A DNA stretch of 27,524 nucleotides from RUG11867 sp964472425 (GCA_964472425.1 CAYYLF010000014.1:1-27524); one strand, 5' to 3'. Shown: positions 1 through 9,132, counted from the stretch's first letter. Notes: generated from the sequence alone by a model not told the origin. Program-made: numbers and translations.

Positions 1-84
1 TACGATTTTTCTATCATATTAACTTGTGACTTTTATTTTTGAAAATTCCCTAACCTAAAATTACATACTACTATACAACAAGTA

Positions 85-127
85 AAAAACGAGCAATCCC
101 TTTATCTACCTGGATTAGCTCGTTTTT
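85..127. terminator. Bidirectional intrinsic terminator
   Basis: A long inverted repeat pairs 85-99 with 112-127 (one bulged A) around a 12-nt loop. Five or six T residues follow on either strand. It lies about 115 bp past the stop of the polymerase-GT4 fusion gene on the minus strand. It could end that transcript and one entering from the left. Confidence 0.8.
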
Positions 128-174
128 GCTGCAAAAGTAAAGATTATACACTAAAAAAGTGATAATTACAATAT

Positions 175-243
175 CACTTCCAGATTTTGGGGCATTTTAC
201 TTCCAAGTTTTGAGGCATTTCACTTCCAAGTTTTGGGATAATT
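175..243. repeat. Three tandem copies of a 23-bp repeat
   Basis: Copies occupy 175-197, 198-220 and 221-243. Each begins with a variant of CACTTCCAAGTTTTG; the first two end in GGCATTT and the third diverges at its end. The third copy reaches the stop codon of the adjacent minus-strand gene. Iterated repeats of this style occur at the ends of IS21-family elements, where they bind transposase, so a transposon remnant is possible. No transposase gene is visible here, and that identity is an inference. Confidence 0.75.
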
Positions 244-2719
244 ATTTTTTTAAGTGTTTCCCTATGGTATCGTTCCACTTGGCAAGTACTGTTTTTTCTT
301 CAAATCTTTTGAGGCTAGATTTCGTATTTTTGCTGAGTTCGTGCAGTTTCCTTTTGTCTTTTAGGAGCTCGTCTATTTTTTGAACGAATTCGTCTTCATT
401 TCTATTTGGTATGATGTATCCGGTTTGACCATCTATGATTATATCTGAGACTCCACTAGAGGTTTCGTAAGCAATCGACGGTAGGCCATAAAGCCCTGCT
501 TCTAGTAAGACCATCGGAAGGCCTTCCGAAATGGAGGTCATGAGAAAAATCGAGGAATCTAAATAGTACTTTTTTTGTTCTTCAAAATTCAGGTATCCTG
601 TGAAAACTACCCTATCTGTGAGATTTAGTGTTTTGACTTTGTTTTCCAGTTTCAACCGCTCGTCGCCATCGCCGATTATGTAGAGGTGAGCTTTCTCATT
701 TCGGATTCGGGAGAAAATATCGAGCATTTCGTCTATCCTTTTTCCCTCGTCGAGGCGACCGACGCTTATGAGATTAGGCCTTGTGAGCCTGCTCTTTTCT
801 TTAGGAGAAGTCGTCGTGAGCATGTTTGGAACTACCACTACTTCGGTGTGGTTGTTATGGTCTCGCAAGAATTTGCGGTAGTCGGTGGCAAGCGTGGTGG
901 TAAGTGCGAACAGATAGTCGATGTTCAAGTATTTCGTCTTTAGGACATTTATGTATTTACGGTCGTCATTGTGATGGTGGTGTTCTTGGGCGATGGCTAT
1001 CGCATCCTCAGTTTTGTATTTAGAGAGAAGAATGCTGAAGTCCCAGCGAGTGGAAACTAGTACTTTGCTGTTCGATTTTTTGATGGCTTCGATTACAAGA
1101 TATTTTTTTAGGAATAGTATTTTCGCGGCTTTGCATCCTTCTTTTACGATTTGAAAAAATTGCTTTTTGGCTAGAGCATTTTTTAGTTCTTCTCGGTTGG
1201 GCTCGCCGTCGTATAGGTAAGTGACTTTTACTTTGTTCGATAGCAGATGGCTTCGGTCATTTTTCATCTTATAGAATGAGATTATTTCGACGTCGTATTT
1301 TTTGGATAAAGCGTTCGCATTGTTGATGGTGGCAGACTCGATTCCTCCCATGCCGAGGTGGAGATTCAAGAATGTAATCTTGTTTTTGAGATTTTGGGGA
1401 CATCTTTTTAGGCCATCGAACGAATAGAACAAGTAGGCAAAGTAGAGGGATACGTATATCGAGACGGCCGGGGCCATGTAGACGTGTCCGGCGAGAGAGG
1501 ATATGCCGACTGTGAGCAAAATGGTCATGGTATGGAAGAATACTTCGACCGTGATTCGACTCTTTTTCTTTACGAATATGACGAGTGTGTACACGAACGG
1601 GGTGAGCCATAGGATGATGGCTCCTAGACCCATGTGAAAGGCCATGTCGATAGGGTCAATTTCGACGAGTTTTACTACGTACGGGTTGTCGATTCTCTCG
1701 GTGTTCGAGAAGCCCATTCCGAAGAGAACGTAGTCCCAACTGAAGGAGTCTCTATACATAGTCCACGTGTTGATGGCGTATACGTCGCGATGAGACAGAA
1801 GTGGCGAGAGGGTACTTTTGAGAAAGGCGACAGTCTCGTCGTTTTTGGCATCTTCTTCGATGATTTCCGAAATTTTGTCTATTTCTTCTTGTTCGGTCGT
1901 ACTGAGGGCGCTTTTCAAGTTCATGGCCGAGTAGTTGGTCGTCATGACGAGAACGACTATCGCGAGCATCACTAAGGTGTAGAGTATGTTTCTTTTGTCA
2001 TTTCGTTTTTTGTAGAAGCATGTGCTTATCACGAGAAGTATGGATATTATTATGATGCCGAACATGGTCACTTTGGTTCCGATGAGGCTTATCATGTAGA
2101 GCGAAGCAAAGAAGATAATCGCGAGTAGTATTTTTCGGTCGGTTAAGAGTTCGTATATGAAAGGATACAGCAGTAATAGGATAGTCGATATTTCGTTGGC
2201 CGAGTAGAACCAACCGACCGAACCGGCATAGTCGTTTTCGTAAGAATTGAAGTTGAGTTTAAAGATGGTGGGAATCACTATCAGTATTATGTATACGACT
2301 ATGCTCATAATCATCAGTTTGTCGACGCGAGGCTTGTCGAATCCATATTCATCGAAGAGATTCAAAAGTACGAAAAACATGGTCGGGAAGAAAAAGAATT
2401 TGACGAGATAGTTTATTTCGGCCATAAGAAAGTTTCCAGAGAGTAATCCCGGTTTAAATATGAGATAGCAAATTGTGTAGATGGCACATCCTACAAAGAA
2501 GATTAGTGAAGGACGTCTGTATTTGCTTTTGCTCGCTAGGAGAATGTAGATTGCTCCTCCTACCAAAACGAGTCCCTTTACTAGCATTCCGAGAGATATG
2601 GTAAGACCCGTAGTTCGTCTCATCACACTAGAGATGAGGTCTAAAAATGGGAGGATTAGAATAAAAATATAAAATGCTTCTATCAATTTGTCGTTTTTTA
2701 GCTTTCGTGTTTTTTCCAT
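242..2719 (-). CDS. Wzy/O-antigen-ligase-like membrane protein fused to GT4 glycosyltransferase
   Basis: The 825-residue product has two parts. Residues 1-440 form about ten or more hydrophobic segments with a large extracytoplasmic-type loop (about 262-330). They carry short motifs shared with the 444-residue-class paralogue at 14920-16212: GWFYSANE (169-176), RDVY (311-314), LFGMGFSNT (332-340) and GHV (411-413). These suit the O-antigen polymerase/ligase superfamily. Residues 446-825 are a cytosolic GT4 (GT-B) domain with GGIES near its start, SVGRLDEGKR, GDGDER and the EX7E pair E732/E740. Such proteins polymerise or transfer lipid-linked glycans outside the membrane, while the GT4 part would add sugars inside. 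The ATG has GAGG 7 nt upstream and its own promoter at 2741-2769. Polymerase and ligase functions cannot be separated by sequence. The fusion is unusual, but the reading frame is continuous. Confidence 0.88.
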   Translation of the reverse strand: MEKTRKLKNDKLIEAFYIFILILPFLDLISSVMRRTTGLTISLGMLVKGLVLVGGAIYILLASKSKYRRPSLIFFVGCAIYTICYLIFKPGLLSGNFLMAEINYLVKFFFFPTMFFVLLNLFDEYGFDKPRVDKLMIMSIVVYIILIVIPTIFKLNFNSYENDYAGSVGWFYSANEISTILLLLYPFIYELLTDRKILLAIIFFASLYMISLIGTKVTMFGIIIISILLVISTCFYKKRNDKRNILYTLVMLAIVVLVMTTNYSAMNLKSALSTTEQEEIDKISEIIEEDAKNDETVAFLKSTLSPLLSHRDVYAINTWTMYRDSFSWDYVLFGMGFSNTERIDNPYVVKLVEIDPIDMAFHMGLGAIILWLTPFVYTLVIFVKKKSRITVEVFFHTMTILLTVGISSLAGHVYMAPAVSIYVSLYFAYLFYSFDGLKRCPQNLKNKITFLNLHLGMGGIESATINNANALSKKYDVEIISFYKMKNDRSHLLSNKVKVTYLYDGEPNREELKNALAKKQFFQIVKEGCKAAKILFLKKYLVIEAIKKSNSKVLVSTRWDFSILLSKYKTEDAIAIAQEHHHHNDDRKYINVLKTKYLNIDYLFALTTTLATDYRKFLRDHNNHTEVVVVPNMLTTTSPKEKSRLTRPNLISVGRLDEGKRIDEMLDIFSRIRNEKAHLYIIGDGDERLKLENKVKTLNLTDRVVFTGYLNFEEQKKYYLDSSIFLMTSISEGLPMVLLEAGLYGLPSIAYETSSGVSDIIIDGQTGYIIPNRNEDEFVQKIDELLKDKRKLHELSKNTKSSLKRFEEKTVLAKWNDTIGKHLKK

Positions 2720-2740
2720 ATAATCGCCTCGTATATTAAC

Positions 2741-2769
2741 AGTGTATCAAATTGGGAAGTTAAAGTCCA
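2741..2769 (-). promoter_or_regulatory. SigA-type promoter for the polymerase-GT4 fusion gene
   Basis: On the minus strand, TGGACT (2764-2769) and TACACT (2741-2746) are separated by 17 nt. The element closely resembles the promoter at 12161-12189, sharing the TGGACTTTA and TTTGATACA parts, which supports it as functional. It sits between the terminator of the preceding operon and the start codon at 2719. Confidence 0.6.
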
Positions 2770-2800
2770 GCGTGCTTGGCAATTACTTGCGATTTTGTAG

Positions 2801-2832
2801 AAATTTAAAACCTCGTCATAAGGACAAGGTTT
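2801..2832 (-). terminator. Intrinsic terminator of the glycosyltransferase operon
   Basis: On the minus strand a 10-bp stem (one G-T pair; arms 2823-2832 and 2808-2817) closes a 5-nt loop and is followed by TAAATTT. It begins 8 bp past the stop of the GT2 gene. The T tract is interrupted, so efficiency is uncertain. Confidence 0.6.
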
Positions 2833-2839
2833 CGGATGC

Positions 2840-3802
2840 CTAATTCTTTTCTTTTTTGATTTTTAAATCGTAGAGTACATAGTAAAGCCGAATCAGGGTT
2901 TTATGACTCTTTATCAGTCTCTTCGGAAAGCTAAACTTTTTTAAACAACTGCATTTGCGCCATTCTGGGTCGAGGTTATCGAGCATGTGGAAGGCAGCGT
3001 CTAGGAATTCACTCCGCTTCTTTTTATCTTTGATGTATCTTTGTTGGATTACGTAGTCTGTGAGAGTAGCAACCATAACATCGGTGAGAGCGTCTTTCAT
3101 GTAATCGTATTTCGAAAGTTCGTCTATTATGATTTGGGAGATACTAAGAATGTCGAATATTTTTTCGTCTCGAGTGGTCGTCTCACTTCCCGAGTGGATG
3201 ACATAGTACGATAAGCATTCGTCGATTTTGCCAATTTTTTTGGAAGCCATGATGGCCTTTAGGATGAATGGAGAGTCTTCGTATTTGAGTTTTTCTTCGA
3301 AGCGAATATTTTTATCTGCGAAGATGGTTCTTCTGTATATCTTGTTGCAAGGTCCGAGATTCAGTTCGGTTATGATAGACGGATCGTCTTTTATGTTGCA
3401 GTTTGGAAACGAGGCGACTCGAACTTCTTTGAAGGTTCCGTCGATATCTTTATAGAAGTCGCTTATGAGAAGGTCGAGGTCATCTTTCTTGGCTCTTTCG
3501 TACATTTTCTCGACACATTCTGGTGCAATGTAATCGTCGGAGTCGATGAACATGAGGTATTCGCCGCGCGCTTTTTTTATTCCGAGGTTGCGGGTCTTGC
3601 CTATTCCTTCGTTTTTCTTTTCGATGTAGACTATGCGAGAGTCTTCGTACGTTTTGACGATTTCATCCGAGTTGTCGGGAGAACCATCGTTTATCAGTAG
3701 AACTTCGATGTTCGATTCAGTTTGGTTTAAAAGCGAATCGATACACCTTTTTAGATATTTTTCGGTCTTATATATCGGAACTATTATGCTAACTTTAATC
3801 AT
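2840..3802 (-). CDS. GT2 family glycosyltransferase
   Basis: A 320-residue GT-A fold glycosyltransferase transferring a sugar from a nucleotide donor during polysaccharide assembly at the cytoplasmic face. Visible family motifs are SIIVPIYKTEKYL at residues 5-17, LLINDGSPDNS, the FIDSDDY metal-binding DXD-type motif near residue 86, and KYEDSPF around 170. There is no transmembrane anchor, and the C-terminus is lysine-rich and basic, which may help membrane association. The ATG overlaps the stop of the upstream GT2-GT2 gene as ATGA, implying translational coupling. It is the last gene of the seven-gene operon. Donor and acceptor sugars cannot be predicted. Confidence 0.9.
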   Translation of the reverse strand: MIKVSIIVPIYKTEKYLKRCIDSLLNQTESNIEVLLINDGSPDNSDEIVKTYEDSRIVYIEKKNEGIGKTRNLGIKKARGEYLMFIDSDDYIAPECVEKMYERAKKDDLDLLISDFYKDIDGTFKEVRVASFPNCNIKDDPSIITELNLGPCNKIYRRTIFADKNIRFEEKLKYEDSPFILKAIMASKKIGKIDECLSYYVIHSGSETTTRDEKIFDILSISQIIIDELSKYDYMKDALTDVMVATLTDYVIQQRYIKDKKKRSEFLDAAFHMLDNLDPEWRKCSCLKKFSFPKRLIKSHKTLIRLYYVLYDLKIKKEKN

Positions 3803-5814
3803 ATCGGTTTTCCCATAATCTTTTTGAATATTATTTTTACGGTTTCTTTGAAGCCATTGTGTTTTAGACTGTAGGCAACTTTTTCAAAAAGATTCTTTCC
3901 TTTACTTTCTTTTGCCAACAACTTTTGAGTTTTGTGTGTGTCGATTTCTTCACATTTTTTTAGGCAATATTCGTATGTATTTTTGTAGACGGATTGCTTC
4001 AAATGCAGAGCCATTCTATAGTAGTAATTGAATATCGAACCTTCCAATTCTACTTTCCTTTCATCTGGGACGTCCTCTATCATATTCTTCCATAGCACTT
4101 CACCTTCAGTAACTACTTTAGGATTTACTTTTGTGTCTTGACCAGAATGTATTCTCGTTTTGGCTAGTATGTCATTCATGTGGACAAAGCGGAACGATTT
4201 TAACATTCTGTGCCACATTTCGTAATCTTGTGTGCATCTCAAGTTTTCGTCAAATCTACCGCATTTATCAAATGCTTTTTTGGGAATGAGAAGGGTAATA
4301 CCATTGATACAACCTCTCAATAGACAATATTCTTGTTTTTTGGAAGTCATCTTTCCATCCAATATAGTAGGATTGCCTATTCTTCTTCCATTTTCGTCGA
4401 TTAGTATGTAGTTGCTGAATAAAACTGTATTCTTGTCTTTTAATTGACCGAGGAATTTTACTTGCTTTTCTAATTTGTCTTCGAAATAGAGGTCGTCATG
4501 AGAAAGCCACGAAAAGTATTCTCCATCCATCTCGTCCAACGCGAGGTTGAGAGCAGATGCGACTCCGCCATTTTTCTTTTTGAAGTACCTTATCTTATTG
4601 CCATAACTCGAACAGATTTTTTCTGTCGAATCTGTAGACCCGTCGTCGACGACGATTATTTCTTTGTTATCGTAAGTTTGCGACAACGCACTTTCGATAG
4701 CTTCTTTTAGATAATTCTCTCCATTATAGACCGGTATTACGATAGATATGAGAGGGTTAAAATCAGTGGTTTTATAATTTGATAAAGGCTTTATGTATTT
4801 GGGAGAAATTATTTCTTTTTCTTCAATCGCTCTTTTTATTTTATCGAAATCGTTTGCGCTAATGTATTTAAGTATGCTACGATAGAATTCTGAATTATAT
4901 AGAGCATTATTTTTTATATATTTATTCTCAATTAATGTTTTCGTTTTTTCTTGGTCGTTCATTAATTTTTCAATTGTATTGATGAATTTGGGCACATCTT
5001 CGATTTTAATTTCGTCTAACGCGTAACAAATCGTAGGTAAAAGTGCATTGGCTGCATAAATTTTTGCCCAATCAATATTTTCATCGTATAGAAGATTTAC
5101 TGCTTCAAATAAGCATTTAATGCTGTCTTCATATTTTTTATAATCTTTGGTTCTCGTAAGCGAATTTCGACTTTGATAGTAGTGATAAAAATTGTTTCTA
5201 CAATATGTAATTTTTTGTGCTTTGATAAAAGCTTTCGTAGTAAAAATTATATCGTCACTCTTTTTGTTTGAAAACTTGAGGTTTTTGATAATGTCTCTTT
5301 TAAAGAGTTTTGTGCAGGTAGAGGCGAAAGCCCAATGTCCCAATACTATTTTTTTGTCAATTTCTTCAGATTTGTTATCAGTATTACTATAAAGATTGTT
5401 GTGAAAAATACCATTTTTGATTTCATTGTTATCATATGTCAAGGCGATATCGGATACGACTATGTCACTTCCAAATTTTTCGGCCATATTTAGCATGTTT
5501 TGAAAATAGTTTTTATCCACATAATCGTCGGAGTCTATGAACCCTATATAATCTCCTTTTGCTTTAGACAATGCAATGTTTTTAGATTCTCCGGCTCCTT
5601 TATTTACTTTATTTTTAATTAGAGTAATGTTTTTTGAGTTGTGTTTCTTTATATATTGTTCAAGAATTTTGGTTGAATTATCTGTGGAATTGTCATCGAC
5701 AATTATGGTTTCAGTTTTTGTTGATAAGAAAGGGACAAAAGAGTTTAAACATTTAATAATATAATTACTTGTGTTATATACTGGAAGAATGATAGTCATT
5801 TTTATTTTATTCAC
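3799..5814 (-). CDS. Tandem GT2-GT2 bifunctional glycosyltransferase
   Basis: The 671 residues contain two complete GT-A domains. Domain 1 (about 6-330) has IILPVYNTSNY, IIVDDNSTDNS and FIDSDDY. Domain 2 (about 352-671) has SIVIPVYNGENY, IIVVDDGSTDSTEK and FSWLSHDD. Two active domains would add two successive sugars, as known for bifunctional polymerising synthases, or one may be specialised for initiation. Domain 2 is strikingly similar to the N-terminal domain of the protein at 6898-9132. Translation probably starts at GTG 5814, with AGGTG 7 nt upstream; an in-frame ATG five codons later lacks as good a site. The gene is 14 bp from its upstream neighbour and overlaps its downstream one. The N-terminal half is markedly AT-rich. 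Confidence 0.9.
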   Translation of the reverse strand: MNKIKMTIILPVYNTSNYIIKCLNSFVPFLSTKTETIIVDDNSTDNSTKILEQYIKKHNSKNITLIKNKVNKGAGESKNIALSKAKGDYIGFIDSDDYVDKNYFQNMLNMAEKFGSDIVVSDIALTYDNNEIKNGIFHNNLYSNTDNKSEEIDKKIVLGHWAFASTCTKLFKRDIIKNLKFSNKKSDDIIFTTKAFIKAQKITYCRNNFYHYYQSRNSLTRTKDYKKYEDSIKCLFEAVNLLYDENIDWAKIYAANALLPTICYALDEIKIEDVPKFINTIEKLMNDQEKTKTLIENKYIKNNALYNSEFYRSILKYISANDFDKIKRAIEEKEIISPKYIKPLSNYKTTDFNPLISIVIPVYNGENYLKEAIESALSQTYDNKEIIVVDDGSTDSTEKICSSYGNKIRYFKKKNGGVASALNLALDEMDGEYFSWLSHDDLYFEDKLEKQVKFLGQLKDKNTVLFSNYILIDENGRRIGNPTILDGKMTSKKQEYCLLRGCINGITLLIPKKAFDKCGRFDENLRCTQDYEMWHRMLKSFRFVHMNDILAKTRIHSGQDTKVNPKVVTEGEVLWKNMIEDVPDERKVELEGSIFNYYYRMALHLKQSVYKNTYEYCLKKCEEIDTHKTQKLLAKESKGKNLFEKVAYSLKHNGFKETVKIIFKKIMGKPI

Positions 5815-5828
5815 AAAGTTTCACCTAG

Positions 5829-6887
5829 TTACTTTTTCTTGATGTTATTTCTTAGCTTTCTTAAAGGCTCTGTAACTTTCCAACTTTTTGATTTTAAGAT
5901 ATTATCAATTTGTGTTTGTAATTCATGTATTTCAATTTGCAGTTTGTTTATCGTTTGTTGTGCTTCTTGATTTTTATCTGCTAATACATTTACTTTACTT
6001 TTTAATTCTTCATTTTCTTTAAATATCATGTTTTCCTGTAAAGAAAATATCTTTGATATTTTTTCTCCCATATTAGACATCATTTCATTAAATGTTTTTA
6101 TTTTGTTTTCTATGGACATAACAGAGTTTTCATAATTTAAAAGTTTTTCAGTGCTTTCGGTCGTATTATTACATTTTGCTTTTACCATTATTCTATTGTC
6201 TGATTCTTCTTTTAAGACAGTTAAAGAATATCCTAATGTAATCAGTAATTCAGAGCATTTTAATGCGCAATATTCAGAGTGAAGTTCAATATATAATAAA
6301 GGATGATATTTTTTTAAAGTATTCAATCCGCCGAGTAATAACATATATTCTGCGCCTTCGATGTCAATTTTCATGACATCTGGGTGTATCTTTTCTTCTA
6401 TTACGAACGAATCTAACGTTTTTGATTCAACAACAATGTTTTCAAAACAATCAGGTAAATTTTCATTGGATATTGTCGAATGAGACCCGGTGATTCTTGA
6501 TGTAGAACTAGGTCCCTCTATTATTTTAGATAAGAACATATTTACGTTTTCATTTTTATTCGATAGTGCATAAGGATACATTTTAATATTTTTAGAAAAT
6601 TCCTTGTTTTTTTCGAAATTTGCTTTTATTCTTTCGCGATTATATGGGTTTGGTTCAAAACATATAATTTTAGATTTGTCGGATATTTTAGAGAATACTA
6701 AACTTGATAATCCTATGAATGCCCCTACATCAAAGATTGTTTTTCCTATAATATTTTCTTCTGCCATATCGTTAATCATTTCTGGATCTGTGTTTCCATT
6801 TTCATATACTTTGAAGTATTCATCTGTTGTGTATATGGAAAAGTTTTTTGCATTACCTTCTTCAAAGGTTTTCCATTTTAAATTCAT
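5829..6887 (-). CDS. FkbM-family methyltransferase with C-terminal coiled coil
   Basis: A SAM-dependent methyltransferase of the FkbM type, which O-methylates sugars or related small groups. From the start used here (352 residues), motif I FDVGAFIGLSS lies near 52-62, EPNP at 78-81 and KIDIEGAEY near 173-181. From about 256 to 332 the protein becomes a charged heptad-rich coiled coil. It ends in a basic tail containing SKSWKVTEPLRKLR, a type often seen at the end of surface-polysaccharide glycosyltransferases. An earlier in-frame ATG at 6953 would overlap the upstream gene by 56 bp and has no ribosome site. ATG 6887 is preceded by an AGAG-type site 8 nt away and lies 10 bp past the upstream stop. 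Very AT-rich. Confidence 0.85.
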   Translation of the reverse strand: MNLKWKTFEEGNAKNFSIYTTDEYFKVYENGNTDPEMINDMAEENIIGKTIFDVGAFIGLSSLVFSKISDKSKIICFEPNPYNRERIKANFEKNKEFSKNIKMYPYALSNKNENVNMFLSKIIEGPSSTSRITGSHSTISNENLPDCFENIVVESKTLDSFVIEEKIHPDVMKIDIEGAEYMLLLGGLNTLKKYHPLLYIELHSEYCALKCSELLITLGYSLTVLKEESDNRIMVKAKCNNTTESTEKLLNYENSVMSIENKIKTFNEMMSNMGEKISKIFSLQENMIFKENEELKSKVNVLADKNQEAQQTINKLQIEIHELQTQIDNILKSKSWKVTEPLRKLRNNIKKK

Positions 6888-6897
6888 ATAATCATCT

Positions 6898-9132
6898 CTA
6901 TTCTTCAAATGTAATTTTCTTCTTAAGGCTTTTATATACGGCTTTATTTTCATTTAAGATTTTTTGTTTAAGTTTTTTTCGCATTTGTAATGGTAAAAGT
7001 CTATAGATTCGTCTAGGTATGGATGTATGGAATGTTGCTTCATATTGAACTGGTACAGCATTTATTTCTGAGAAAACTTTGTTTTTTAACATTTGATTGA
7101 GTACTATGCTCGCTTCTTTACTTTGATTATGGTTTTTGATTATTTCTTTGTATGCTGAAATTATATTTTTTATGTATAATTCTTTTGAGTATGTATTTTC
7201 AGCAAACGCACGACATTGTTTCCCTTTTTCTTTTAATTTGTTTAAATCTTTAATATTTTCGTTTAGACTTTTTGTAAATTCCTCTTCTTTTACTGCCAAA
7301 CCGTATTTGGGCGAAGCGACGATTTCTTTTAATGCAGATCCATCAGTATCTAGACATAAGACAAATTTTCCGCAGGCCATCGCTTCGATAGCCATCATTC
7401 CAAATGTTTCCTGTTTAGATGGCATTAAGAAAATATCGCATGCTTGGTATAGCTTTGCTAATAATTCGTCATCGTCTACCCATCCAAATTCTTTTATAGT
7501 AAAGTCGTAATTTTCATTTATATCTTTAAGTAGTCCTATTTGGTCTGTGGTTATGATTGTAACATGTTTGTCAGTTTTGAGATTTTTGAGAGCTTCTTTT
7601 ATTATGTTTAATCCTTTAAATCTGTCTGCTACACTTCTGAACATTATTACTAAATCTGTTTCTGGTATTTCAAGTTCTTTTCGAATATTGTTATTATTCT
7701 TCACGATGTTAAATTTTTTGGTATCTATTCCGAATGGAATTTTATAAATTTTTTTATCCTTCCATAAAGGGGATTTTAGGACCTTGTTTTTCATCCAATC
7801 AGATGCGACTATAATCGATATTTGTGAGTTTTTTAGTGCTTCATTTTTAATATAAAAATTTAAAGATGAATAGTCGGTTGTTATAGGGAATAATTCATCG
7901 AGATATGGGCAATCTTGGCATTGTTCCTTCCATTTTTCACAATCGAAATGATGTACGCAATGTCCTCCTAAGAAGAATGGATCATGAAAAGTAATAACAC
8001 AAGGTTTAAGATTGCTTATATATGGAAGATACGCTGGGTCAATAAGGTTATGTATAAGATGGAAGTGGACAATGTCTGTTTCATAGAATAATCTATTTTT
8101 TATGAATTCTTTTTCTGCTCCTTTCATATTAAAGTTAAAGGTATAAGTCGATGTATCTTCACTATGTTTATATTGTACTAATTGTTTTGATAGTATTCCA
8201 TTTTCTCTTAAATATTTGTGTAAGTCGTGCCCATTAAACTTGTTCCCAATTAGGTCGAATGATGATACTTGTAAATTTTTAAGAACCTTGGAACTTACAT
8301 ATTTGAAAGCTTTATCATAACCGGCTGCATAGTAGAAATCCATCATATCTGAATAGAAGTCCATTTTTGAAGGTGCTAGATTTTTGTAATCTTCGTCTGT
8401 GAATTCCTCCATCATTTTAATAAATAAGTCACTGTATTCTATGGAACCTCTCACTTTGCTTCTTCTACCTTGTCTGTTAGAAGAATCTCTTGCGGTTACA
8501 AGTATTTCTGGAATTAATTTATGTGGGAATACTGAGAAGGCTCTATAAAAAAATTCAAAGTCTTGTGCTACCAAACTGGTTTCATCAAATAAACCTACTT
8601 TTTCAAAACATGCTTTTGGAAAAAGTAATGTGCAGCCGTGAGTTTGATTATAGATTATCGGATGTAGCATACTCTTTGCTCTTTTTGGATAGGCTTTAAT
8701 GTGGTTGATATAATGTGTTTCATAGATTTTGTTGTAATTTTCATCTATTCCGTCTAAATCTGTCATCATGATGGTGTTTTTATCTTCTAATTTGGATAAT
8801 TCTTCAATTTGTCGTTTAATTTTGTCTGGATAGTATTGGTCATCATGAGAAAGCCATGAAAAGTATTCACCTTTCATATTTTTGATTCCCATATTTAGCG
8901 CTGTTGATGTTCCTCCATTTTCTTTTTTGAAATATCTTATTTTATCTCCATATTCTTTACATATTTTTTCGGTATTATCCTTTGAACCGTCATCGACAAC
9001 TATAATTTCTATATTATTGTAGGTTTGGTTTAATGCGCTTTCAATTGCTTCGGATACATAATTTTCTCCATTATAAACTGGGATAACTATCGATACTAAA
9101 GGGTTGAATTTTGTTTCGCTTTTTTTATTCAT
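6898..9132 (-). CDS. GT2-GT4 bifunctional glycosyltransferase
   Basis: The 744-residue protein joins a GT-A domain (about 10-320) to a GT-B domain (about 325-670) and a basic tail. The GT2 part shows SIVIPVYNGENY, IIVVDDGSKDNTEK and FSWLSHDD. The GT4 part shows a Cys/His cluster (H391, C392, C398, C405, C408), PFGID near 466-470, FRSVADRFKG and the EX7E pair E575/E583. Cys clusters of this form recur in a GT4 subgroup and may bind zinc or hold structure. Two sequential transfers by one polypeptide are expected. The ATG follows GGAG at 5 nt spacing and lies 17 bp past the epimerase stop. The gene is AT-rich compared with the sugar-nucleotide genes upstream. Confidence 0.9.
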   Translation of the reverse strand: MNKKSETKFNPLVSIVIPVYNGENYVSEAIESALNQTYNNIEIIVVDDGSKDNTEKICKEYGDKIRYFKKENGGTSTALNMGIKNMKGEYFSWLSHDDQYYPDKIKRQIEELSKLEDKNTIMMTDLDGIDENYNKIYETHYINHIKAYPKRAKSMLHPIIYNQTHGCTLLFPKACFEKVGLFDETSLVAQDFEFFYRAFSVFPHKLIPEILVTARDSSNRQGRRSKVRGSIEYSDLFIKMMEEFTDEDYKNLAPSKMDFYSDMMDFYYAAGYDKAFKYVSSKVLKNLQVSSFDLIGNKFNGHDLHKYLRENGILSKQLVQYKHSEDTSTYTFNFNMKGAEKEFIKNRLFYETDIVHFHLIHNLIDPAYLPYISNLKPCVITFHDPFFLGGHCVHHFDCEKWKEQCQDCPYLDELFPITTDYSSLNFYIKNEALKNSQISIIVASDWMKNKVLKSPLWKDKKIYKIPFGIDTKKFNIVKNNNNIRKELEIPETDLVIMFRSVADRFKGLNIIKEALKNLKTDKHVTIITTDQIGLLKDINENYDFTIKEFGWVDDDELLAKLYQACDIFLMPSKQETFGMMAIEAMACGKFVLCLDTDGSALKEIVASPKYGLAVKEEEFTKSLNENIKDLNKLKEKGKQCRAFAENTYSKELYIKNIISAYKEIIKNHNQSKEASIVLNQMLKNKVFSEINAVPVQYEATFHTSIPRRIYRLLPLQMRKKLKQKILNENKAVYKSLKKKITFEE

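Noticed and set aside
1634..1975. 113-residue plus-strand open frame opposite the polymerase-GT4 fusion
   Set aside because: It is antisense to a clearly coding membrane-protein frame and has no recognisable motif or ribosome site.
6888..6953. Start of the FkbM methyltransferase at 6953
   Set aside because: It would overlap the upstream glycosyltransferase by 56 bp without a ribosome site. ATG 6887 fits better.
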